Shown one piece after another: positions 46,682 to 56,135 of a stretch of DNA of 64,000 nucleotides. The DNA comes from Lignipirellula cremea (GTDB lineage: Bacteria > Planctomycetota > Planctomycetia > Pirellulales > Pirellulaceae). The notes under the pieces were generated by a model that was given only the letters and a program-made list of their open reading frames with translations, ran no database searches and had not been told where the DNA came from. Made by a program: the position numbers and the translations under genes. The stretch spans positions 8,475,001 to 8,539,000 of the forward strand of contig NZ_CP036433.1 of the NCBI RefSeq assembly GCF_007751035.1, read 5' to 3'. How positions within the stretch are numbered: position 1 is the stretch's first letter; each line of letters opens with the position of its first letter.

Positions 46682-48781
46682 ATGCCAAAAGCAAGAGTCG
46701 AAGACATTCGCAACGTTGCCATTTGCGGCCATGGTTCGTCCGGCAAAACGACTTTGTCCGACACCATCCTGATCCAGGAAGGGATCGCGACCGGACACCA
46801 TAGCGTCGATGACGGTTCCAGCATCTGTGATTTTGATCCCGAAGAAAAGAACCACAAGTACTCGATTGAATCGACCCTCGCCCACTTCGACCACAAAGGA
46901 AAACGCTTCAACTGGATCGATACGCCCGGCCGCGCCGACTTCGTCGGGCAAACGCTCAGCGCCCTCTACGGCGTCGATATGGCGGTCGTCGTGGTCAACG
47001 CGCATGCGGGCGTCGAGGTCAACACCCGCCGGGACTTCGACGACGCGGGTCGCCTGGGCCTGGGCCGGATGATCCTGATCAACAAAATGGACGCCGATAA
47101 CATCGACTTCCCCAAACTGGTCGAAGATATCCGCGATCTGTGGGGCAGCCAGTGCGTGCTGCTCAACGTGCCCAACGGCCACGGCGATGATTTCAGTGCG
47201 GTGTACAGCACGCTCAACGTGCCCGACAATACGGCCGGCGCCTTGATGGATCCGGCCGAGATCCACGCCCCGCTGCTGGAGTCGATCATCGAAGTCGACG
47301 AAGAGGTCATGGAGCGTTACCTGGAAGGGACGCCCCCGACGGAAGAAGAGCTGTCGCGACTGATCGTGCGGTCCGTCGCCGAGGGCTCGCTGATCCCGAT
47401 CGTGTGCGCCGCCGGCAAAAAGAACATCGGCGTGGAAGAACTGCTCGACGCGCTCGTGCTGTGCGGCTTGCATCCTTTCTCCAAACCGCGGACCGCGATG
47501 AAAGACGGCGAAGAAATCGAGATCCAGCCGGACCCCGACGGCCCGCTGATTGCCCGCGTTTTCAAAACGCGCATCGACCCTTTTGTGCAAAAGCTGAGCT
47601 TCATCCGCATGTACTCGGGACACCTCAAACGCGATGAACACATCGAAGTTTCGAGCGTCCGTAAAGGGCTGAAGCTCGGCGCCATTCTCGAAGTCCAGAC
47701 CGACCACACCGATACGATCGAAATCGCCGGCCCGGGCGAGATCATCGCCCTGGCCAAAATGGACGACCTGCACACCGGCGACGTCCTGGGCGACTATGAA
47801 CTGCCGCCGATGGACTTCCCCACGCCGATGGTCGGGCTGGCCGTTTCCCCCCGCACCCGCGGCGACGAAACCAAACTTTCCGGCGCCTTGCACAAGGTCG
47901 TCGAGGAAGATCCCACCTTCCATCTGGATCGCGACAACCAGACCAAAGAGCTGGTGGTGACCGGCATGAGCGAAATGCATCTCAAGGTGGTGCAGGAGCG
48001 TCTGGCCCGGCGGGATAAACTCGAAGTCGACACGAAAGAGCCAAAAATCCCGCTGCGGGAAACGATCCAGGCCGCGTGCGAAGATTCTTATCGCCATAAA
48101 AAGCAGACCGGCGGCCGCGGCCAGTTCGGCGAAGTGCACATCCGCATGATGCCGTTTCCCCGCGGAACCGACCCGGAAGAATTCTGCACCAAGAGCCGCT
48201 TCCCTTCGCTGAAAAGCTACCACCACGACGAAGAGCATAACTTCCTCTGGGTCGATTCGGTCGTCGGCGGCACGATCCCGCATAACTTTATGCCGGCGAT
48301 TGAAAAAGGCTTCAAAGAGCGGCTGGAAAGCGGCGTCATCGCCGGCTACCAGGTGCAGGATGTGTGTGTCGAGGTGCATTTCGGCAAATTCCATCCCGTC
48401 GACAGTTCCGAAGCCGCCTTTAAAACGGCCGGCCGCATGGTCTTCAAAAAGGCTTTTGAAAAATCGAAGCCTGTCCTGCTGGAGCCGATCGTGCACCTGG
48501 ATATCACCGTGCACGAATCCCATGTGGGCGATGTTTACAGCGATCTGTCCTCCCGCGGCGGCCAGGTGATGGGGGCCGATGCGGCCGGCGGCGATCTGCA
48601 GACCGTGCACGCCGAAGCCCCGTTACGGGCGATGCAGACGTACGCCCGCACCCTCAGCAGCATGACGGGCGGCGACGGCAGCTATGAAATGAAGTTCAGC
48701 CACTATCAAATGATGCCGTCGGAAGTCCAGCGGGAGATTGTGTCCAAAGCCCAGATGCACGAAGAAGAAGACGAAGATTAA
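46682..48781 (+). CDS. EF-G-like translational GTPase (EF-G2-type paralogue)
   Basis: This 699-residue protein has all five EF-G domains. The P-loop is GHGSSGKT (16-23), not the GHIDAGKT of canonical EF-G. The G3 motif reads DTPGRADF (80-87), with Arg84 where EF-G has the catalytic His of DTPGHVDF. NKMD (134-137) is intact. The domain IV tip region HESHVGDVYSDLSSRGGQVMG is present, and the C-terminus is acidic (EEEDED). EF-G-like paralogues act in translocation, ribosome recycling or as GTPases of unclear role; some are known to vary at this His. It is not in an str operon, so this is probably not the housekeeping FusA. Confidence 0.88.
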   Translation: MPKARVEDIRNVAICGHGSSGKTTLSDTILIQEGIATGHHSVDDGSSICDFDPEEKNHKYSIESTLAHFDHKGKRFNWIDTPGRADFVGQTLSALYGVDMAVVVVNAHAGVEVNTRRDFDDAGRLGLGRMILINKMDADNIDFPKLVEDIRDLWGSQCVLLNVPNGHGDDFSAVYSTLNVPDNTAGALMDPAEIHAPLLESIIEVDEEVMERYLEGTPPTEEELSRLIVRSVAEGSLIPIVCAAGKKNIGVEELLDALVLCGLHPFSKPRTAMKDGEEIEIQPDPDGPLIARVFKTRIDPFVQKLSFIRMYSGHLKRDEHIEVSSVRKGLKLGAILEVQTDHTDTIEIAGPGEIIALAKMDDLHTGDVLGDYELPPMDFPTPMVGLAVSPRTRGDETKLSGALHKVVEEDPTFHLDRDNQTKELVVTGMSEMHLKVVQERLARRDKLEVDTKEPKIPLRETIQAACEDSYRHKKQTGGRGQFGEVHIRMMPFPRGTDPEEFCTKSRFPSLKSYHHDEEHNFLWVDSVVGGTIPHNFMPAIEKGFKERLESGVIAGYQVQDVCVEVHFGKFHPVDSSEAAFKTAGRMVFKKAFEKSKPVLLEPIVHLDITVHESHVGDVYSDLSSRGGQVMGADAAGGDLQTVHAEAPLRAMQTYARTLSSMTGGDGSYEMKFSHYQMMPSEVQREIVSKAQMHEEEDED

Positions 48782-48804
48782 ACCGCTTCGCCGACAACCA
48801 TCCC

Positions 48805-48833
48805 CGCGCCCTCGCCTTGCTGGCGGGGGCGCG
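48805..48833 (+). terminator. Hairpin downstream of the EF-G-like gene
   Basis: A 12-pair stem (48805-48816 with 48822-48833, including one G-U pair) encloses a TTGCT loop 22 bases after the EF-G-like stop codon. It is strong but followed by CCGCTTTCCC rather than a T-run, so it could be a terminator only in part or a processing stem before the next gene, which starts 30 bases on. Confidence 0.45.
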
Positions 48834-48863
48834 CCGCTTTCCCTGATTTGACGCCTGTCGCCT

Positions 48864-49334
48864 ATGAATGATTCGCTCCCGCCGTTGCCGCCGTTGCCTT
48901 TAATTGGCTGGCGGGAATGGCTGACCCTGCCGGACCTGGAGGTTGATCGCATTAAAGCCAAGATCGACACCGGGGCAAGAACCTCTTCCTTGCATGCTTA
49001 CAACGTGGAGCCGATCCGGCGCGACGGCCGCGACTTCATCCGCTTTGATATCCACCCGGTGCAGCACAACAACTCCACGATCGTCACGGCCGAAGCCGAA
49101 CTGTTGGAGTATCGCCTGATCCGCAGCAGCTCTGGAGCCCAGTCCCGCCGGCCGGTGGTCGTGACGCACGTCCTCCTGCACGGCCACTGCTGGCCGATCG
49201 AGCTGACGCTGGCCAACCGCGACGACATGGGCTTCCGCATGCTGCTCGGCCGCCAGGCGATGCGCGGCCGCGTCGTCGTCGACCCCAGCCAGTCGTATCT
49301 CAGCGGCAAACCGAAACGGAAGAAAAAGAAATAG
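48864..49334 (+). CDS. Retropepsin-like/RimK-associated zinc-protease family protein
   Basis: This 156-residue protein belongs to the DUF785/PF05618 family, often annotated as ATP-dependent zinc protease and found with RimK-like ligases. KIDTGARTSSLHA (33-45) holds an aspartyl-protease-like DTGA. The segment GFRMLLGRQAMRGRVVVDP (about 127-145) is the conserved second half. The C-terminus is basic (KRKKKK). No RimK-type ligase lies nearby. Actual protease activity is doubtful in this family. It starts 82 bases after the EF-G-like gene and may be co-transcribed with it. Confidence 0.85.
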   Translation: MNDSLPPLPPLPLIGWREWLTLPDLEVDRIKAKIDTGARTSSLHAYNVEPIRRDGRDFIRFDIHPVQHNNSTIVTAEAELLEYRLIRSSSGAQSRRPVVVTHVLLHGHCWPIELTLANRDDMGFRMLLGRQAMRGRVVVDPSQSYLSGKPKRKKKK

Positions 49335-49366
49335 CAGCCGGCTCGCTCTTCTGTAGAATGGCCGCC

Positions 49367-50341
49367 TCAGCGGACCGTAATCACGGCGCCGGTGTTATTG
49401 GGGGCGGCGATGCTGAGCGTCAGCGGCGTGTCAAAAGTTTCCGTCAGCCGGTCGATCTGTTCTTCGGCGGCCGCCTGGCTGGGAGCGAGGCCGAAGATCG
49501 TGGGGCCCCAGGAACTTTGCCCCACTCCCGCCACGCCTTGCCGCTGCAGGGTCGCCACCAGCCGGTTGAGCAGCGGGCCATTGTAGGGGCCGCCTTGCTG
49601 CTGCTCGTAACACAGGCCGGCGATCCGGCCGAAACGGGTCACGCTTAAACTGAACGCCTCAAAGTCGGCCGCCGCCAGGGCGGGCAGCATCCGTTCGCTG
49701 ACTTCATTGACCAGCGTCTGCCGCGTTGTCGGGGCGACGGGGGGCAGATCGCAAAACGCCTGCAGTTCGGCCGCGCCGGACAGCCCCGCCGTGGTTGCCG
49801 GGCGGGCCAGCACAAACCGCCAGTCGTCGGGCAACGGCATGCGGCACTCAAGCGGCGACAGCACTTCGTCGGACTCTTTGCCGCCTTCGACAATCAGGCC
49901 GCCCAGGCTAAAGGCATGCGTCCCGACCGACGATCGCTCCCCGCGGCCCGCGCACAGCGCCAGTTCCGTCAACGCATGCGGCGGGAGCTGATGGGCCGCA
50001 TTGAGCCCCGCCGCCGTCGCCAGCCCCAGCTGCGTCCCCAGCCCCAGTCCCACATGCTCCGGCGGGGCCGCTTCCACCGTGACAGACCAGGCCGGAAGTG
50101 CGTCGCGGCGATGGAACGCCTGCCAGGCGGCCGCAAACTTCCGCACCCGCTGGGCGTGCGGACCCGTCGCCGAGAAGTGCTCCGCCGGCGTCAATCGTAA
50201 CCGCAGGGCGGGCTCCGCGATCGCAGCGCCGACGCCCCCGTACGTGCGGCCGGCTCCGCCAAAAGTGAACAGGCCAAAGTGCAGCCGGGCGGGAGCAACC
50301 ACCAGGACGGAAGCGATCGAATTGGATGCGGCGGGCGTCAC
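49367..50341 (-). CDS. Beta-ribofuranosylaminobenzene 5'-phosphate synthase-like (H4MPT pathway)
   Basis: This 324-residue GHMP-fold protein matches beta-RFAP synthase, the first committed enzyme of tetrahydromethanopterin synthesis, which joins PRPP with 4-hydroxybenzoate or 4-aminobenzoate. ARLHFGLFTFGG is at the N-terminus, the glycine-rich GLGLGTQLGLATAAGLN in the middle and GVAGVGQSSWGPTIFGL near the end. The start is taken as GTG at 50341, which overlaps the upstream stop codon as GTGA, so translation is coupled. A TTG at 50380 is possible but less likely. It forms an operon with DUF447 and guaA. Planctomycetes use H4MPT-linked C1 enzymes, consistent with this role. Confidence 0.88.
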   Translation of the reverse strand: MTPAASNSIASVLVVAPARLHFGLFTFGGAGRTYGGVGAAIAEPALRLRLTPAEHFSATGPHAQRVRKFAAAWQAFHRRDALPAWSVTVEAAPPEHVGLGLGTQLGLATAAGLNAAHQLPPHALTELALCAGRGERSSVGTHAFSLGGLIVEGGKESDEVLSPLECRMPLPDDWRFVLARPATTAGLSGAAELQAFCDLPPVAPTTRQTLVNEVSERMLPALAAADFEAFSLSVTRFGRIAGLCYEQQQGGPYNGPLLNRLVATLQRQGVAGVGQSSWGPTIFGLAPSQAAAEEQIDRLTETFDTPLTLSIAAPNNTGAVITVR

Positions 50342-50949
50342 GAGCGGTTCAGGGGGTTGCGGTCCCAGTAAGTTTGACAATGCGCTCGCAACAGGGCGAA
50401 GGCACGTGTTTCGGCCGGGCCAGCCGTTTTCTCGACGATCGTTTCCAGGCGAGCCAGGTCCTGCTGGACTTCGTCCCGCGGCAACAGGTGCAATCGCGTC
50501 GCCAGGATGGCCGCTTCCAGCACCGCATGTTTGGCCCGGTTGAAGCCGAAAAAGTCCCGCAGCCGGCCGCTGGACTGCACCTCGCAGTGAATGGTGGTGC
50601 GTTCCTGCTGGTCGTCGATCTGCACCGCCTCAAAGGCGTACCAGCGACAGGCGTCCGCCAACACGAAGCCGTCGATCCCGCCGGCCGGCAGCAACGCCGG
50701 CGCCTCATCCCAGCAGTTGATCGCCGCGCGGGCCAGCAGTTCGACATTGTCGGTCACATGCAGCACGCCGTGCGGTCTGGCCCGCAGGTTCTGGTAGGTC
50801 TGCGAGCTTTGAAACGGCCGCAGGGTAAACCGCTGCATCGCCTCGTCGACCTGGGGTCCCATCGGCGCAATGTTCACGACTCCCTGGCCGTCCAGCGTGG
50901 TGACTACCCCTTCGAGAATCAACGGCGAGGTTCCTCGTACTATTCCCAT
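50338..50949 (-). CDS. DUF447 family protein (H4MPT-linked)
   Basis: This 203-residue protein belongs to DUF447, which resembles FMN-binding split barrels. It begins [24 protein letters not shown] (about 12-35), has [11 protein letters not shown] near 67, and [26 protein letters not shown] near 125. The family occurs beside H4MPT synthesis genes in methylotrophs, archaea and planctomycetes; its reaction is unknown. It overlaps guaA by ten bases upstream and the beta-RFAP synthase-like gene by four bases downstream, so the three are translationally coupled. Confidence 0.85.
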   Translation of the reverse strand: MGIVRGTSPLILEGVVTTLDGQGVVNIAPMGPQVDEAMQRFTLRPFQSSQTYQNLRARPHGVLHVTDNVELLARAAINCWDEAPALLPAGGIDGFVLADACRWYAFEAVQIDDQQERTTIHCEVQSSGRLRDFFGFNRAKHAVLEAAILATRLHLLPRDEVQQDLARLETIVEKTAGPAETRAFALLRAHCQTYWDRNPLNRS

Positions 50950-52520
50950 TCAATCGTGGCGGGCGGTTTGCTGCTGATATCGTAACAAACGCGATTTACG
51001 CCGCGGACTTCGTTAATGATGCGGGTCGAGATTTTGGCCAGCACCTCGTACGGCAGATGGCTCCAGTCGGCCGTCATAAAGTCGTCGGTATTCACACACC
51101 GCACGGCAACAGCGTCTTCATAGGTGCGGGCGTCGCCCATGACGCCGACGCTTTGCACCGGCAACAGCACCGCAAACGCCTGCGACGTTTGCCGATACAG
51201 GCCGGCTCTTTTAATCTCTTCGACCACAATCGCGTCGGCTTCTCGGAGAATGCAGCTGCGTTCCTTGGTGACGACGCCCAGGCAGCGAACCGCCAGGCCC
51301 GGTCCAGGGAACGGATGCCGCCAGACGACGTCTTCCGGCAGACCCAGCTCCAGCCCCAGCCGGCGGACTTCGTCTTTGAACAGGTCGCGCAGCGGCTCGA
51401 TCAGCTCAAAGCCCAGCTTCTCGGGCAGACCGCCCACGTTGTGGTGGGTTTTGATGGTGGCGGCCGGTCCATCGGGGGCGGCGCCGCTTTCAATCACATC
51501 GGGATAGAGCGTGCCCTGGGCCAGGAAGCGGGCGCCTTTGATCTTTTTGGCCTCGGCCTGAAAGCAGTCGATAAACGCATGACCGATGCGGGTGCGTTTT
51601 TCCTGCGGATCCGTGATGCCTGCCAGCCGTTCCAGGAAGAAATCCTCGGCGTCGACCACATGCAGATCGGTGTGGAAGTGGTTGGTGAACTCCGCCACGA
51701 CCGACTCTTTCTCGTTCTTCCGCAACAGGCCGTTGTCGACCAGGATGCAGGAGAGCTGCGGCCCGATCGCTTTGTACAGCAGGGCGGCCGTCACCGAAGA
51801 ATCGACCCCGCCCGACAGACCGCAAATCACCCGGTCGTCGCCCACTCTTTCCCTCACGGCGGCGATCGTTTCCCGGGCAAAGTCGCCCAGTCGCCAGGCG
51901 CCTTCGCAACCGCAGATCGACATCACAAAGTTGTGCAGCACGGTGCCGCCCAGCAGGGTGTGCGTCACTTCGGGATGGAACTGCAGGCCAAAAACGGGCA
52001 GCGTACGATGGCGAACGCCGGCGTAAGGACAGGTTTCCGTTTTGGCCAGCGACACGAAGTCATCGGACACGCCCGTCACCTGGTCGCCGTGGCTCATCCA
52101 GACTTCGGTCTCAGCCGGCAAGCCGGCGAACAGATCGTCGTGCGACACAATCTGGCAGCGGGCCCGGCCGTATTCGCGAGCCTGGGCCTGATCGACCTTG
52201 CCGCCGAGGTTGGTGCACACCAGCTGCATGCCGTAACAAATGCCGAGCACCGGCACGCCCAGATTGAACAGCTCCGGGTCGCACTTTGGCGCCTGGTCGG
52301 TGTAAACGCTGGAAGGTCCGCCCGACAGGATGATCCCCTTGGGGTTCCGCGCGGCGATCGCTTCGGCCGAAATATCGTGCCGCACGATCTCGCAATAAAC
52401 GCTCTGGTCGCGCACGCGACGGGCGATTAACTGGGCGTACTGGGAACCAAAGTCCAGCACCAGAATACGTTCGTCGGAAACGCTCTTGGTTACGTCGATC
52501 CCATTGCCAGCGTCGATCAT
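50940..52520 (-). CDS. guaA: GMP synthase (glutamine-hydrolysing)
   Basis: This 526-residue enzyme converts XMP to GMP with ATP and glutamine. The N-terminal class I glutaminase has Cys95 in GICYGMQL, with His and Glu in [10 protein letters not shown]. The synthetase has the PP-loop GLSGGVDSS (about 240-248), and the C-terminal dimer domain ends [16 protein letters not shown]. The ATG at 52520 is preceded by AAGGAG. GMP is the source of GTP, from which pterins derive, which gives a loose link to the H4MPT genes in its operon. Length is normal. Confidence 0.97.
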   Translation of the reverse strand: MIDAGNGIDVTKSVSDERILVLDFGSQYAQLIARRVRDQSVYCEIVRHDISAEAIAARNPKGIILSGGPSSVYTDQAPKCDPELFNLGVPVLGICYGMQLVCTNLGGKVDQAQAREYGRARCQIVSHDDLFAGLPAETEVWMSHGDQVTGVSDDFVSLAKTETCPYAGVRHRTLPVFGLQFHPEVTHTLLGGTVLHNFVMSICGCEGAWRLGDFARETIAAVRERVGDDRVICGLSGGVDSSVTAALLYKAIGPQLSCILVDNGLLRKNEKESVVAEFTNHFHTDLHVVDAEDFFLERLAGITDPQEKRTRIGHAFIDCFQAEAKKIKGARFLAQGTLYPDVIESGAAPDGPAATIKTHHNVGGLPEKLGFELIEPLRDLFKDEVRRLGLELGLPEDVVWRHPFPGPGLAVRCLGVVTKERSCILREADAIVVEEIKRAGLYRQTSQAFAVLLPVQSVGVMGDARTYEDAVAVRCVNTDDFMTADWSHLPYEVLAKISTRIINEVRGVNRVCYDISSKPPATIEWE

Positions 52521-52902
52521 GGCGACACTCCTTCCACGTTTCCAGCCCGGGCCAGACAGGGCGAGCGACCGAAACGTTGCGAACAAACAAAAAATCCGCC
52601 CCAATACCTGTTTGGTTGAGACGGATCCAAAACGCGATTATAGCGCGATGCGGCCCCGCGTGCCAGGGCCAGACGGGCCCCATGCGTCCGGCGGCAGGCG
52701 ACCCGCCAGCAAAGGTGCAGCCGCCTCCTCTTTTCTCGTCAATCGGGTGCTTTCCCCGTGCGGCTGGTGTACTCTGGAACCGTCCCCCCCGCCGGTTCCC
52801 GGCGTCACGCACGCCGCGATCCTGTCGCCCTGGCGTCAGACGGCTGGCAAAACCGAAAAACGACGTCCCCCCCCTGCCCTTTCGTTTCCGGAGTTCTCGC
52901 CG
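52521..52902. other. Divergent spacer guaA/DUF4838
   Basis: This 382-base spacer contains the guaA leader and, on the other side, the leader of the DUF4838 gene. The frame of the latter is open across the whole spacer, but those codons are Pro/Arg-rich and unconserved. No guanine riboswitch-like core was recognised. It contains C-rich tracts near 52786 and 52866. Confidence 0.4.
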
Positions 52903-55500
52903 ATGCTTGCCCGTCTGTGCCTTGCTATTTCCGTTCTGGCTGGCGCTGGCCTGCTGGCGGTTCGCCTGGAAGCTGCGGACGCTGGCCTGTACGGCCAGGC
53001 GATCTCCCCCCCGGCGGCCATGCAGCCCGAGCTGAAGCTGGCGGTCGCCGATCTGCAGGAAACGCTCCAGCAGATCGCCGGTAAGCCGTTCGCCCTGGTC
53101 GAACAGCCCGAGGGCCCGGCCGTGCTGCTGCGGCGGTCTGATGCGGCCGACGTTCCGCCCGCCGCCGTCCAACGCCTGCCGGCCGACAACCGGGAGGCTT
53201 GCTGCTTGTGGCCCGACGGCGATCGCTTGTGGCTGATATCGCACTCCGATACGGGACTCAGCCATGCCGTTTACCTGTACCTGGAGCAGCTGGGCTGCCG
53301 CTGGTACTTCCCTTCGGCAAAGTGGACGATCGTTCCCCGCCGGCCGTCGATCCGCCTGGAAGAACCGGTCGCCCTGGCGCCCGCGTTCCGCTCCCGGGTG
53401 TTTGCCGGCACGGGCGGATTTGGCGGCAAGCTACCGCTGGACCCGGAACGGCAGATTGAAAGCCGCTGGAACGACTGGCGGCGCCGGAACCGGTTTGGCG
53501 GCGAGTTCCAGGTGTCGGGCCACACGGGCGAAGCGTTTAACCTGAAGTACAAGGAACAGCTCGAGGCGCATCCCGAGTGGCGGGCCATGCGGAACGGCGA
53601 ACGGCAGCCGTGGAACCTGATCGGCAAGTTCTGCGCCGGAAATCCCGAGGTCGTCGATCTGTACGTCCGTGATCGGGTCGAAGCGTACCGCCTGGCCCGT
53701 GAGCGGGACCCGGAATCGCCCCGGTCCTGGGCTGTCTCGGTCGAACCGGCCGATGGCGGCGGGCACTGCACGGCGCCTGAATCGCTCGCGCTGGGAAGCG
53801 TGAGCGATCGCGTTTTCCATGTGGCCAACCAGGCCGCCCGGGCGGTGCGGAAAGAGTTCCCCGACGGCCGGGTGAGCCTGTTCGCCTATAACGAACACGC
53901 GGCGCCGCCGACGATTCCGGTCGAGCCGAATGTTTATGTGCAAGTGATCCCGTACGCCTTCCAGCGGACGGGACTGTCGCCCGAGCAGCTGCTGGACGCC
54001 TGGAGCAAAAAGGTCTCGCGGATGGGCATCTATGATTACTGGTCGATTCCGGACTGGGAGCACGACCTGCCGACGTTCGATCCGCTTGGCTTCGGGCCGA
54101 CGCGGCTGAGGGGCTGGCATCGCCGGGGCGTGGATAGTTTTCTCTGCGAATCGACGTACAGTTCCGGAGCCATGGGCGTCGCCTGGTACGTGGGCGGTCG
54201 CCTTGCCTGGAATCCGTCCGCCGACCCGGAAGCACTGTTTAAAGAGTTCACTCGCGACTGCTTTGGTCCGTCCGCCCCGGCAATGCAACGGCTGCTCCGC
54301 CGCTGGGCGGATGGATTCCAGCTGACCTCGCACGAGCTGGCCCTCACGTATCGCGACCTGCAGGAAGCACAGGCGGCGGCCGGCGACGACGCGGCTGTGC
54401 TGGCGCGCGTGGCCGACTATGCTCGCTATGCGGGCTATCTGGAGCGGTACTTTCTCTACCACCAGACGCGGCGGGGCAGCCCCGAACGGCAGGCGGCGGC
54501 CGACGTGCTGATCCGCTATTTATGGAGCATCTACGATTCGTCGATGGTGCATGCCTTCCGGCTGTCGCAGTTGCTGGCCCGCGATGAACGGCTGGCCGGG
54601 AATGCGGAGCTGGGGGACGTCTTCAACTGGCAGGACCATGCCGCGCCTGGCTGGTCGCAGATCACGCCCCTGTCGCAAGCGTCCGCCCTGGCGTTAATCT
54701 CCGCTGGAGTGGCCGCTTATTCGCCGCAAGACTTTATCCCGCGGCGCTTTACGGGAACGTTGACCCCGGCCACCACCAGCCTGACTGCTTCGCTGGCGGT
54801 AACGCAACCCCCGGCGGTAACGACAGCAACCACAACGACAAACACGACAGCGGAGTCCGGCCGCACGCCGGTCCTCTGGCTGACCAACGCGTTCGAGGCG
54901 ACGGTCCAGGCCGAACGGCCGAACCAGCTCTTCCGGCTGCAGATCGCCAGCCAGGATGCGGTCCGTTTGCTGGTGAACGATTCCTCCGGGAAGGTGCTGC
55001 TGGATCAAACGATCGATACAGGCGAAGCCTGGCGGACGACCTGGGAGGAGGCGTCCATCGTGCTGCGCGAGCCCGGGTTGTACTCGCTGCGGGTCGTCAG
55101 CCAGAAAAAGTCGTTCCGCATCACGGCCTCTGCGGATGCGATGCTGACGTTTGAAGACTGGTGGAACAGCCAGGGTCTGCCGACGCCGCGGCTGTACTTC
55201 TATGTGCCCGCCGGCACGCAGCAACTGGCGATGTACGCCAATTACATCGCCGCTGGCCCGCCCCGTTTTTTCGACCCACAAGGGCAGGAAGTACAGCCGA
55301 CCCTGGTGGACCAGGGGCATCTGCTGCTGCTGCCCATACCGGCCGAACAGCAGGGACGTATCTGGTCGCTCGACCGGGCCAAATGCCCCATGGGCGCGGT
55401 GCGATTTCTGAACGCCCCGCAGGCTTTTGCGTTCGACGCATCGCGGTTGCTGGTTCCGCAGTCGGCCCTGGCGAAGGAACCGACGGACGGAGCGGAGTGA
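52903..55500 (+). CDS. DUF4838-domain exported protein (carbohydrate-related)
   Basis: This 865-residue protein starts at 52903 after CCGGAG, with a signal peptide (LCLAISVLAGAGLLAVRLEA). The region about 30-420 resembles the alpha-glucuronidase-like N-terminal and DUF4838 catalytic domain. It includes LYLEQLGCRWYFPSAKWTI (about 121-139), EFQVSGHTGEAFN, and VYVQVIPYAFQRTGLSPEQLLDAW with YDYWSIPDWEHDLP. A Thr-rich linker (TTATTTTNTTAESG, near 640) precedes a beta-rich C-terminal part. DUF4838 proteins are thought to be glycoside hydrolases of polysaccharide utilisation, but the substrate is unknown. Confidence 0.85.
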   Translation: MLARLCLAISVLAGAGLLAVRLEAADAGLYGQAISPPAAMQPELKLAVADLQETLQQIAGKPFALVEQPEGPAVLLRRSDAADVPPAAVQRLPADNREACCLWPDGDRLWLISHSDTGLSHAVYLYLEQLGCRWYFPSAKWTIVPRRPSIRLEEPVALAPAFRSRVFAGTGGFGGKLPLDPERQIESRWNDWRRRNRFGGEFQVSGHTGEAFNLKYKEQLEAHPEWRAMRNGERQPWNLIGKFCAGNPEVVDLYVRDRVEAYRLARERDPESPRSWAVSVEPADGGGHCTAPESLALGSVSDRVFHVANQAARAVRKEFPDGRVSLFAYNEHAAPPTIPVEPNVYVQVIPYAFQRTGLSPEQLLDAWSKKVSRMGIYDYWSIPDWEHDLPTFDPLGFGPTRLRGWHRRGVDSFLCESTYSSGAMGVAWYVGGRLAWNPSADPEALFKEFTRDCFGPSAPAMQRLLRRWADGFQLTSHELALTYRDLQEAQAAAGDDAAVLARVADYARYAGYLERYFLYHQTRRGSPERQAAADVLIRYLWSIYDSSMVHAFRLSQLLARDERLAGNAELGDVFNWQDHAAPGWSQITPLSQASALALISAGVAAYSPQDFIPRRFTGTLTPATTSLTASLAVTQPPAVTTATTTTNTTAESGRTPVLWLTNAFEATVQAERPNQLFRLQIASQDAVRLLVNDSSGKVLLDQTIDTGEAWRTTWEEASIVLREPGLYSLRVVSQKKSFRITASADAMLTFEDWWNSQGLPTPRLYFYVPAGTQQLAMYANYIAAGPPRFFDPQGQEVQPTLVDQGHLLLLPIPAEQQGRIWSLDRAKCPMGAVRFLNAPQAFAFDASRLLVPQSALAKEPTDGAE

Positions 55501-55530
55501 GTTTGACGTCCTGAGCGGAGTTCCTCCTGG

Positions 55531-55653
55531 TGGTGCGTCAAACCATAAAATAAGGTTTCTCTCAATCAGCCGCCGGGCGCTAGCCCACGGTTTTTTGGCA
55601 GAACAGCAGCACGGCCGAAATCACTCACTCCAAGATTGAAGATTGACGCAGCA
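55531..55653. mobile_element. MITE-like element 1
   Basis: It begins with TGGTGCGTCAA (55531-55541) and ends with TTGACGCAGCA (55643-55653), which are inverted copies with one mismatch. The inside contains CAGCCGCCGGGCGCTAGCCC (near 55567). The right side is followed by CTAG (55654-55657), shared with element 2. The inside resembles the reverse complement of element 2's inside (AACCGTGGGCTAGCGCC versus AACCGTGGCTATCGCC). It encodes nothing. Confidence 0.65.
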
Positions 55654-55657
55654 CTAG

Positions 55658-55782
55658 TGGTGCGTCAAGTTTCCATTTCAGGTTTGGCCATTTTCGCGCG
55701 AGCCGCTGTTCCTTTTCGTTAACCGTGGCTATCGCCAAAACGGCTAATTGGAAGAACCCGAACTCTTTGCCTTGACGCAGCA
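55658..55782. mobile_element. MITE-like element 2
   Basis: It begins with TGGTGCGTCAA (55658-55668) and ends with TTGACGCAGCA (55772-55782), and is bounded by CTAG on both sides (55654-55657 and 55783-55786), as expected of a four-base target duplication. The inside AACCGTGGCTATCGCCAAAA (from 55720) is a degenerate, inverted relative of the inside of element 1. It has no coding capacity, so movement would need a transposase elsewhere. Confidence 0.7.
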
Positions 55783-56135
55783 CTAGCGCGGCCTGATCCA
55801 TGCTGGACAGGCACTTATCTTTCCGGTGACAAGGGCTGTCACCCTGGAGCCTGCTGCGCGGGCGGGATCGCAGCCGCGGCTTGCGCGGAGCGACTCAAGA
55901 AGGGGGCATCGGCAGGTCGAAGATTGCTGCTGCAGGCCGCCTGGTCCGCAGCTGTCGGGGGACACGGGAATGGGGGCTCAGAATATTTCCCGCCAAATGT
56001 TCGTCGGCGAAACCTTTTGCTTGACAGAACATTGGAGCCATCTCAATAATCATCAATCTATTCCCGCGCGTTTCGCGATGCTCTCTGTGCTCTCTCTTCT
56101 CTCTTGGGAACTCTCTCTTATAGGGAAACCACTCT

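Larger units (their letters stand above)
55501..56135. other. Spacer with two MITE-like elements
   Basis: This 635-base spacer holds two short elements with inverted ends (55531-55653 and 55658-55782), listed separately. The rest, 55783-56135, has no supported gene. Its end is T- and C-rich with CTCTCTGTGCTCTCTCTTC (56081-56099), a low-complexity leader for the DUF1559 gene, whose ribosome binding site is AGGGA. Confidence 0.55.

Noticed and set aside
46598-48610. 670-codon minus-strand frame opposite the EF-G-like gene
   Set aside because: It is rich in His, Gln, Arg and Phe, as expected for the reverse of an EF-G gene, with no family features.
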